Assembly: GCA_036381255.1 (NCBI GenBank)
Contig: DASVDG010000041.1
Location: 1 to 20,376, forward strand
Source: CALBZE01 sp036381255
GTDB lineage: Bacteria; Gemmatimonadota; Gemmatimonadetes; Longimicrobiales; RSA9
Direction of reading: 5' to 3'
DNA length: 20,376 bases
Positions 14,767-20,376 of the stretch are shown piece by piece (the first letter of the stretch is position 1; each line of letters starts with the position of its first letter). The translations under genes and the position numbers were made by a program. The notes below the pieces were generated by a model. The model did no database searches and had not been told where the DNA came from. It saw nothing but the letters and a program-made list of their open reading frames with translations.

Positions 14767-15252
14767 GTGTCCACAGGATCCACCGCCGCCGCGACCGCGC
14801 TCCCGACCGACGCGATGCTGAAGCACTGGCAGGGGCACCGCCGCCTGACGCGGCGCGTGATCGAGGCGTTCCCCGAGGACGAGCTCTTCCGCTTCTCCGT
14901 GGGCGGGATGCGCCCGTTCGCGCAGATCGCCGTGGAGCTGCTCGCGATGGCCGCGCCGATGGTGCGCGGCGCGGTGACGGGCGAGTGGGACGCCTACCGT
15001 CCGCCCGAGGTCGCTTCGCGGGCGGACATCCTCCGCCTCTGGGACGAGGCGACGGTGGAGATCGACGCGCTCTGGCCGCAGCTCCCGCCGGAGCGGTTCC
15101 AGGAGACGTTGACGGCGTTCGGCCAGTACACCGGGCCGCTCTACGACCTGCTGTTCTACGTGATCGACAACGAGATCCACCACCGCGGCCAGGGCTACGC
15201 GTACCTGCGCGCGCTCGGCATCGAGCCGCCGCCGTTCTGGGAGCGGGACTGA
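14767..15252 (+). CDS. DinB family protein (third of three), metal ligands replaced
   Basis: A 161-residue DinB-like four-helix-bundle protein, recognised by the ATDAMLKHWQGH-type N-terminus (residues 10-24, with LPT inserted) and by NEIHHRGQGYAYLRALGI near the end. The position of the first metal histidine is Glu57 and that of the second is Asn135; only the HHRGQ histidines (His138, His139) remain. If metal is bound it would be through a changed site. The tail ends in EPPPFWERD, not the IYGPSADE tail of the other two copies, so this is a more distant paralogue. The start is a GTG at 14767, chosen because AAGGAGG lies six bases upstream; the in-frame ATG at 14704 lies inside the leader palindrome region. 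It stands alone between two hairpins and has its own promoter. Confidence 0.82.
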   Translation: MSTGSTAAATALPTDAMLKHWQGHRRLTRRVIEAFPEDELFRFSVGGMRPFAQIAVELLAMAAPMVRGAVTGEWDAYRPPEVASRADILRLWDEATVEIDALWPQLPPERFQETLTAFGQYTGPLYDLLFYVIDNEIHHRGQGYAYLRALGIEPPPFWERD

Positions 15253-15344
15253 GGCCGGATCGCGCGGCTCCGGTGTGACGCCCTTCCCCGGCGGATGCCG
15301 GTCCCTCCCCTCTTCTTTCCCTCCATCCTTCCCACCGTGCCGAT

Positions 15345-15377
15345 GGCGGCCGGCTGCGCCCCACGTGGCCGGCCGCC
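15345..15377 (+). terminator. GC-rich hairpin after the third DinB gene
   Basis: A perfect 10-base stem (GGCGGCCGGC at 15345-15354 with its complement at 15368-15377) closes a 13-base loop and can extend two pairs past a bulge. There is no T tract. A pyrimidine run of about 32 bases with a single A (15302-15333) lies upstream. The rest of the 295-base gap (15253-15547) shows only an isolated TATACT at 15434-15439, a possible -10 for the ADOP gene. Confidence 0.45.
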
Positions 15378-15547
15378 CATGCCGTCACCCGCCGGCGACC
15401 GGCCTCGCGCTACCCCCGAGCCATTTCACGAGTTATACTTTGAGGTCACGATCCCGCGCGGGCGGGGGTCGCGGGCGATTGCAGCCGCGTCGCGTCGCCC
15501 GGTGACCGGCCGTCCGCCGTGCCGTGCCCTCCGACCGGGAGCCGCCG

Positions 15548-18094
15548 ATGGACGCCCTCCTCCAGGATCTCCGCTATGCGCTCCGCTCGCTGCGACGCGC
15601 GCCCGGCTTCACGGCCGCCGCGGTGCTGACGCTCGCGTTCGGCATCGGCGCGAACACGGCGATCTTCAGCATCGCCAGCGGGCTGGTGCTCGAGGCGATC
15701 CCGTTCGCCGAGCCGGAGCGGCTCGTCAACGTGGACCACGTGAGTCGGAGCGGCCGGGTCGGCGGCGCCGTCGCGTGGAGCGATTTCGACGCCTGGCGCC
15801 GCGAGCTCGGCGGCTTCGAATCGCTCGCGGCCCGGACCTGGCACGGCTACACGCTTTCCCACGACGGTTCCGACCGCGCCGGCGCGCTCAAGGCGAGCGG
15901 CTACCGCGTGACGCCCGGCTTCTTCGCCACGCTCGGCGCGCGACTCCTGCTCGGCCGCGGCTTCCTCGCCGAGGAGGGCGAAGCCGGGAGCGACGCCGTC
16001 GTCGTCCTCTCCCAGCAGGTCTGGGAACGGTACTTCGGCGCCGACCCCGACATCCTCGGGCGCACCGTTCGCGTCGACGGCGCGCCGCGCACGGTCGTCG
16101 GCGTGCTCCGCGGCGAGCACCGTTTCCCCGCAGGCGCCGACCTCTGGGTCCCGCTCGTCCCGACCGCGGACGAGCTCGACGTCCGCTTGCTCGGCGTGAT
16201 CGGCCGGCTGGAGCCCGGTGTCACGCTCGCGCAGGCGCACGCGGAGCTGGACGCGCTGCAGGACGCGCTCGAGCGCGAGCGCCCCGAGGACCGTCGCGTC
16301 GCCGGGACGCGCGTCGTGCCGCTCGCCGAGCAGCAGACCGAGTACCAGGCCTCGATGCTCGGCATCCTGCTCGTCGCCGTGGGCTTCGTGCTGCTGATCG
16401 CCTGCGCCAACGTCGCCGGCATGCTCCTCGCCCGGGCGACGGCGCGGCGGCAGGAGATCGCCGTGCGCGCCTCGCTCGGCGCCGGCCGCGGCCGCATCGC
16501 GCGACAGCTCCTCACCGAATCGCTCCTCCTCGCGCTCCTGGCCGGCGCGCTCGGCACACTGCTCGGACGATGGGGCGTCACCCTGCTCAGCGGCGCCACC
16601 CCGGAGTGGATGGCCCGCGGCGTCATGGGCTGGGAGCGGATCGACGTCGACGTCCGCACCCTCGGCTACACGCTGGCGCTCACGCTCGGCACCGGGATCC
16701 TGTTCGGCCTCGCGCCCGCGCTGCACGCCGCCCGCGCCGACTTCGCCGGCGTGCTCCGCGACGGCGCCCGCGGCGCGACCGGCCGCCACGCCGCCCACGC
16801 GCAGCGCACGCTCCTCGCCGCCGAGGTCGCGCTCGCCGTCGTCCTCCTCGCCGGCGCCGGGCTGCTCGTCCGCTCGCTCATCGGCCTCCAGGCCGCGCGG
16901 ACCGGCTTCGACGGCGACGGCGTGCTCACCCTCGAGCTCGCGCTCCCGCCCGCGCAGTACGACGCCGCGGAGATCCTCGCGTACCAGGACCGCCTCCTCG
17001 ACCGCGTGCGCGCGCTGCCCGGCGTGGTCGAGGCGGGGATCGTGTCGAACCTGCCGATGTCGATGACCGTGCGGCAGGAGCGGTTCCGGGTGCTCGAAAC
17101 CGGTGCCGCACCCCCCCTGACTCCAACTCCGGGCCCGACTCCGACCGACCGGACGCCAGAACCGCCCGCGTGGGCGGCCACCGCGCCGGGAACGGCGCCA
17201 GCGTCGGGCTCGGGCTCGGGAGCGCGTACGCGTACCGGAGCCGGCGACGATGCGCCGGTCGAAGGCTGGGCCGCCTGGCGCCCCGCCACGCCCGGGTTCC
17301 TCGGCACGCTCCGGATCCCGCTGCTCCGTGGCCGCGACTTCACCGCCGCCGACCGCGCCGGCGCGCCGCGCGTCGTCATCGTGAGCGAGGCGATGGCCCG
17401 CCGGTACTTCCCGGCAGGCGACGCGCTCGGGCGGCGGCTCGTGATCCAGGGCGAGGAGCGGCGGATCGTGGGGATCGCGGGCGACGTCGCGCAGTACGGC
17501 CCCGAGCGCGGACTGCCGCCCACGGTCTACGCGCCGTACGCGCAGGCGCCGACGACGGATGCGTTCCTCGCCGTTCGCACGGCCGGCGAGCCCGCATCGC
17601 TCGCCGCGCCCGTCCGCGCCGTCGTCGCGGCGCTCGACCCGGACGTCGCCATCGCGCGCGTGAGTCCCATGAACGACGTCGTCGCCGCGTTCCGCGCGCC
17701 CGACCGGCTGATGACGGCGGTCCTGTCCGTCTTCGCCGCGATGGCGATGCTCATCGCCGCGATCGGGCTTTACGGCGTCGTCGCCTACGCCGTCGAGCGG
17801 CGGCGCCGCGAGTTCGGGATCCGCCTGGCGCTCGGCGCTCGCGCCGCGGACATCGTCCGGCTCGTCGCCCGCTGGGGGCTCGTCCCCGTCGCCGCCGGGA
17901 CCGCGCTCGGCCTGCTCGGCGCGCTCGGGCTCGGCCGCGCGCTCGCCGGGTCGCTCTACGGCGTCCGCCCCGGCGACCCCGTCGTCCTCGGCGTGACCGC
18001 ACTGCTGCTCCTGGCGACCGCCGCCGCCGCCGCCTTCGTCCCCACGCGCCGCGCGATCGGCGTCGACCCCGCCGCCACGCTGCGGGAGGAGTAG
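15548..18094 (+). CDS. ADOP family duplicated MacB/FtsX-like ABC permease
   Basis: An 848-residue permease of the acidobacterial duplicated orphan permease (ADOP) type, two MacB-like halves fused. The N-terminus DLRYALRSLRRAPGFTAAAV and GIGANTAIFSI (about residues 7-42, first membrane helix 21-46) is diagnostic. A MacB periplasmic domain spans about 50-260. FtsX domain 1 is at 270-395 (LLIACANVAGMLLARATARR, EIAVRASLGAGRGRIARQLL). The second half repeats this from about 420, with FtsX domain 2 near the C-terminus (AAIGLYGVVAYAVERRRREF, GIRLALGARAADIVRLVARW). Between them lies an unusually long Pro/Thr then Gly/Ser-rich linker (about 519-572). MacB-type systems act mechanically across the envelope and need a separate ATPase, which is not nearby. 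ATG 15548 has GGGAG upstream. The histidine kinase follows after nine bases. Confidence 0.92.
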   Translation: MDALLQDLRYALRSLRRAPGFTAAAVLTLAFGIGANTAIFSIASGLVLEAIPFAEPERLVNVDHVSRSGRVGGAVAWSDFDAWRRELGGFESLAARTWHGYTLSHDGSDRAGALKASGYRVTPGFFATLGARLLLGRGFLAEEGEAGSDAVVVLSQQVWERYFGADPDILGRTVRVDGAPRTVVGVLRGEHRFPAGADLWVPLVPTADELDVRLLGVIGRLEPGVTLAQAHAELDALQDALERERPEDRRVAGTRVVPLAEQQTEYQASMLGILLVAVGFVLLIACANVAGMLLARATARRQEIAVRASLGAGRGRIARQLLTESLLLALLAGALGTLLGRWGVTLLSGATPEWMARGVMGWERIDVDVRTLGYTLALTLGTGILFGLAPALHAARADFAGVLRDGARGATGRHAAHAQRTLLAAEVALAVVLLAGAGLLVRSLIGLQAARTGFDGDGVLTLELALPPAQYDAAEILAYQDRLLDRVRALPGVVEAGIVSNLPMSMTVRQERFRVLETGAAPPLTPTPGPTPTDRTPEPPAWAATAPGTAPASGSGSGARTRTGAGDDAPVEGWAAWRPATPGFLGTLRIPLLRGRDFTAADRAGAPRVVIVSEAMARRYFPAGDALGRRLVIQGEERRIVGIAGDVAQYGPERGLPPTVYAPYAQAPTTDAFLAVRTAGEPASLAAPVRAVVAALDPDVAIARVSPMNDVVAAFRAPDRLMTAVLSVFAAMAMLIAAIGLYGVVAYAVERRRREFGIRLALGARAADIVRLVARWGLVPVAAGTALGLLGALGLGRALAGSLYGVRPGDPVVLGVTALLLLATAAAAAFVPTRRAIGVDPAATLREE

Positions 18095-18103
18095 CCGCAC
18101 GCG

Positions 18104-19507
18104 ATGGCCGCACCCCGCACCGACGACCGGCGACGTCGCCCCCGGCGGCTCAACTACGAGCGGCGCATCACGCTGCTCGCCGTCTTCGCCGGCGTCCCCG
18201 GCGTCGCCACGGCGCTGATCCTCCTCTGGGCCGGCGACTTCTCGACCCGCACCCGGTGGACCTTCGCGATCCTCCTCCTCGTCGCCTGGTGGGTCCTGCT
18301 GACAGCGCTGCGCGAGCGCATCATCCGCCCGCTCCAGACGCTCGCCAACCTGCTCTCCGCGCTGCTCGAAGGCGACTACTCCATGCGCCCGACCAGCGGC
18401 CCCACCGACGACGCGCTCGGCCTCGCGTTCCGCGAGGTCCAGGCCCTCGGCCAGACGCTTCGCGAACAACGCCTCGGCGCCCTCGAGGCCACCGCCCTGC
18501 TCCGCAAGGTCATGGAGGAGATCGACGTCGCCGTCTTCACCTTCGACCACGAACGCCGCCTGCGCCTCGTCAACCGTGCCGGCGAACGCGTGCTCGCGAC
18601 GCCCGCGGAGCGCCTCCTCGGCAGGACGGCCGACGAGCTGGGGCTCGCGGAGGCGCTGGGCGGGGTCGACCGCGGGCGCGACGGCGAGGGTGGGCGCCTG
18701 CTCGACGCGACGTTCCCCGGGCGCGCCGGGCGGTGGGAGGTGCGGACCGGCCGGTTCCGCCAGGGCGGGCTGCCGCACACGCTCCTCGTCCTGACCGACC
18801 TCTCCCGCACGCTCCGCGAGGAGGAGCGACAGGCGTGGCAGCGCCTCGTCCGCGTCCTCGGCCACGAGATCAACAACTCCCTTGCGCCCATCAAGTCGAT
18901 CGCCGCATCCTTGCGAGGGCTGCTGGGCCGCGATCCCCGCCCCGACGACCTCGACGAGGACCTGACGCGGGGGCTCGACGTCATCGCCGCGCGCACCGAC
19001 GCGCTGAGCCGCTTCATGAACGCCTACGCCCGGCTCGCCCGCCTGCCTCCCCCGAGGCCCGTACCGCTGTCCATCGACGAACTGATCCGGCGCGTCGCTT
19101 CGCTCGAGACGCGCATGACCGTAGAGGTCGCGCCCGGCCCCGACCTCACCGTCCACGCCGACGCCGACCAGCTCGAGCAGCTCCTGATCAACCTGATCAA
19201 GAACGCCGTCGACGCTTCTCTCGAGACCGACGGCCGCGTGTGGATCGGCTGGACGCTCGGCGCTGCGGGACAGATCGAAGTCTTCGTCGAAGACGAGGGC
19301 CCGGGCCTGCCGGAATCCGGGAACCTGTTCGTGCCGTTCTTCACCACGAAGCCGAACGGCACGGGGATCGGGCTGGTGCTGTGCCGCCAGATCGCCGAGG
19401 CGCACGGGGGGGCGCTGGAGCTGGGGGATCGGGCGGAGGGGCGGGGGTGCCGGGCGGTGCTTCGGCTGCCGGTTGGGGAGGGGGTCGGCGTTGCCGCGGG
19501 GAAGTAG
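18104..19507 (+). CDS. NtrY-like sensor histidine kinase
   Basis: A 467-residue membrane histidine kinase. Two transmembrane helices lie at about residues 22-43 and 52-68 with almost no periplasmic loop, so the signal is probably sensed in or near the membrane. A HAMP region follows (about 65-120, IIRPLQTLANLL), then a PAS domain (about 135-235). The phospho-acceptor is His254 in VLGHEINNSLAPIKSIAASL, the NtrY/NtrB-type H-box. The ATPase domain has an N-box NLIKNAVDA (363-371), DEGPGLP (397-403), the FFTTKPNGTGIGL block (412-424) and an intact C-terminal strand. It starts nine bases after the ADOP stop, and GGAGGAG inside the ADOP end provides the ribosome site, so they form one operon. The partner response regulator, usually NtrC-like, is not in the window. 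Confidence 0.92.
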   Translation: MAAPRTDDRRRRPRRLNYERRITLLAVFAGVPGVATALILLWAGDFSTRTRWTFAILLLVAWWVLLTALRERIIRPLQTLANLLSALLEGDYSMRPTSGPTDDALGLAFREVQALGQTLREQRLGALEATALLRKVMEEIDVAVFTFDHERRLRLVNRAGERVLATPAERLLGRTADELGLAEALGGVDRGRDGEGGRLLDATFPGRAGRWEVRTGRFRQGGLPHTLLVLTDLSRTLREEERQAWQRLVRVLGHEINNSLAPIKSIAASLRGLLGRDPRPDDLDEDLTRGLDVIAARTDALSRFMNAYARLARLPPPRPVPLSIDELIRRVASLETRMTVEVAPGPDLTVHADADQLEQLLINLIKNAVDASLETDGRVWIGWTLGAAGQIEVFVEDEGPGLPESGNLFVPFFTTKPNGTGIGLVLCRQIAEAHGGALELGDRAEGRGCRAVLRLPVGEGVGVAAGK

Positions 19508-19508
19508 C

Positions 19509-19537
19509 GGGGGGGTGGATGGGAGGTGGGGGAGGGG
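19509..19537 (+). other. Potential G-quadruplex motif
   Basis: G tracts of seven, three, five and four bases at 19509-19515, 19521-19523, 19528-19532 and 19534-19537 are separated by loops of 5, 4 and 1 bases. This satisfies the usual intramolecular quadruplex pattern on the plus strand, right behind the kinase stop codon. Confidence 0.6.
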
Positions 19538-19849
19538 TGGAGGTGGCGGTTGTCTTGCCGTGGCAGAGACAGAGCGGCCGATCATGGTAGTGCGGTGCAC
19601 CGGAGGGAGTTGCTGCATCCGGAATGAGGGCCGCCATTGATCATTCGCCGTACAGCGCGAACGGTCTTGTTCGCGTGTGCGTGCGACGGAGAACCGGATG
19701 CGACGGTTCCTTGCTCCATGGTCGCGAAGGAGGGAATGATTGGTACATGCTGCGGCGTACAGGGCCGGAAATATGGAGTTGGCCGACATTCGAGCCGCTT
19801 GCAGCAAGGCAGTCTAGTGGACATGGGTCAGGCGGGGCGGCGGCGTCCG

Positions 19850-19878
19850 TGGAACTGGGAGCCGCAGGAAGCTATACT
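19850..19878 (+). promoter_or_regulatory. Possible promoter of the antitoxin gene
   Basis: TATACT at 19873-19878 is a good -10. TGGAAC at 19850-19855, 17 bases upstream, is a poor -35. It lies 41 bases before the antitoxin ATG. Confidence 0.35.
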
Positions 19879-19919
19879 ACGGACAGAAGTGTGTGGCCGC
19901 TCGGTACAGGAGGTACGGC

Positions 19920-20150
19920 ATGCGGTCGGAAGCCGAAGAGTTGGAAGCAGCGGCGCTGTCGCTACCGCGAAGCGAACGGGCGCGACTCGCGGAGCGCCTC
20001 ATTGCAAGCTTGGACGAAGATGCCGAGGTGGAGGAGGCCTGGGCAGAGGAAGTGCGTCGCCGGCTGGAGGCGTATCGAAAGGGAGTGGTCCAGGCGGTGC
20101 CGGCAGAGGACGTACTTGTTGAGGCACGGCGCCGGGTCCAGAACCCGTGA
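19920..20150 (+). CDS. Addiction-module antitoxin component (PF09720-like)
   Basis: A 76-residue acidic helical protein matching the 'putative addiction module component' antitoxins: ALSLPRSERARLAERLIASL (residues 11-30), then an EEAWAEEVRRRLEAYRKG helix and a VPAEDVLVEARRR tail. These small proteins are normally encoded just ahead of a RelE/ParE-like toxin and neutralise it. AGGAGG six bases before ATG 19920 fixes the start over an in-frame ATG at 19893. Its TGA overlaps a GTG (GTGA at 20147-20150) that opens the usual toxin position, but that toxin frame is cut after about eight codons by an insertion sequence. The antitoxin itself looks complete. Confidence 0.82.
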   Translation: MRSEAEELEAAALSLPRSERARLAERLIASLDEDAEVEEAWAEEVRRRLEAYRKGVVQAVPAEDVLVEARRRVQNP

Positions 20151-20171
20151 GGATCCGCCTTCTTACACCTG
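20147..20171 (+). pseudogene. RelE/ParE-type toxin gene, 5' remnant cut by an IS
   Basis: The GTG at 20147 overlaps the antitoxin stop and reads VRIRLLTP before the insertion-sequence end begins; the frame then stops at 20177-20179. A short basic-hydrophobic beta-strand start of this kind is typical of RelE/ParE toxins, and the position and overlap are what the antitoxin family predicts. Eight residues are too few to prove the family. The remainder, if it survives, would be on the far side of the insertion sequence. Confidence 0.55.
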
Positions 20172-20376
20172 TGACGTGACCCCGTTTTCTGTACCAGCCG
20201 TTATGGGAGTGCCGGGTTGAGACAGATCTCCATCGCCCCGACTTGGGGGAGTCGGGCGGGAGCGCCCTTGGGCGCAGAGGCCTCGACTCGGGCACGGCAA
20301 GACGCGGCGAACTCCGCCGGCGTCCGGTAGTCGAGCGCACTGTGCGGGCGCTCGTGATTGTACTCGAGGCGGTACT
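20172..20376 (-). mobile_element. IS3-family insertion sequence, one end (partial)
   Basis: The element appears to begin with TGACGTGACCCCGTTTTC at 20172, a terminus of the kind found in IS3-family elements (TG at the tip followed by a GACCCC block). About 30 bases inside is the stop of a transposase gene reading from the right. The opposite end and target duplication are outside the window, so the exact boundary is inferred. Confidence 0.7.
20201..20376 (-). CDS. IS3-family transposase, C-terminal part (partial)
   Basis: On the minus strand the reading frame runs from the window end to a TAA at 20201-20203 and gives 58 residues. It contains YRLEYNHERPHSALDYRTPAEF, split here as YRLEYNHERPHSAL then DYRTPAEF, the hallmark end of the rve/DDE integrase domain of IS3-family OrfB proteins, just after the catalytic glutamate region. 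A tail of about 35 residues follows (AASCRARVEASAPKGAP and on), which is longer than the minimum but common in the family. The catalytic DDE residues and the OrfA/OrfB frameshift site lie beyond the right edge. The gene is oriented opposite to the interrupted toxin-antitoxin pair. Confidence 0.88.
   Translation of the reverse strand, partial: YRLEYNHERPHSALDYRTPAEFAASCRARVEASAPKGAPARLPQVGAMEICLNPALP

Larger units (their letters stand above)
19508..19919. other. 412-base intergenic region, no gene seen
   Basis: Begins with a G-rich tract (19509-19537) directly after the kinase stop. The remainder is visibly less GC-biased than the genes to the left and has no reading frame with recognisable protein character on either strand. 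A weak promoter (19850-19878) precedes the antitoxin gene. Confidence 0.55.

Noticed and set aside
15446..19807. A 1453-codon open frame on the minus strand across the ADOP and kinase genes, and a 1431-codon frame on the plus strand
   Set aside because: Both are out-of-frame readings of very GC-rich coding DNA, full of Arg, Ala and Gly runs. The overlapping ADOP and kinase proteins have unmistakable domains.
19637..20122. Plus-strand frame of 161 codons overlapping the antitoxin gene
   Set aside because: It is out of frame with the antitoxin, which has a strong ribosome site and a recognised family; the alternative product has no recognisable features.

Overview
This is very GC-rich bacterial DNA, with synonymous positions almost all G or C. 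The gene content points to Gemmatimonadota or a close relative: a SusC/RagA TonB-dependent receptor with its SusD lipoprotein, an ADOP-type duplicated MacB/FtsX permease, an NtrY-like histidine kinase, and many small DinB, VOC and SRPBCC proteins in short operons. The taxonomic call is inference from gene families; there is no rRNA or marker gene in the window.

Layout. Positions 1-108 (minus) hold the N-terminus of a Uma2-type endonuclease cut by the window edge. Positions 329-2787 (plus) are a small cluster: ArsR repressor, SRPBCC/AHSA1 protein, VOC protein and DinB protein. It starts at a recognisable promoter whose -10 lies in an ArsR-type inverted repeat. A strong hairpin closes it. Positions 2939-5719 encode two exported proteins, a GH9 glycosidase lipoprotein and a CAP/SCP lipoprotein. 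Positions 5925-8627 hold a MarR regulator with a palindromic operator over its own -10, a second DinB protein, a broken DrrA-type ABC ATPase and an intact DrrB-type permease. Two more VOC proteins follow (8734-9765).

Positions 10083-14287 are the SusC/SusD outer-membrane pair, bounded by hairpins on both sides. A repeat-rich non-coding stretch and a third DinB gene follow (to 15252). An ADOP permease and a histidine kinase then form a tight two-gene operon (15548-19507). The right edge holds an addiction-module antitoxin (19920-20150). Its overlapping toxin gene is cut after about eight codons by the end of an IS3-family insertion sequence whose transposase runs leftward out of the window's end.

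The best leads are decay or rearrangement events and small regulatory architectures. They are the IS-interrupted toxin next to an intact antitoxin, an ABC ATPase that has lost one base after Walker A plus roughly 110 codons covering its signature and Walker B motifs, two autoregulatory operators that can be read directly (ArsR and MarR), and three DinB paralogues whose metal-site residues diverge stepwise. I see no CRISPR array, tRNA, rRNA or phage module. I did not find one convincing wholly new multi-gene defence or biosynthetic system.
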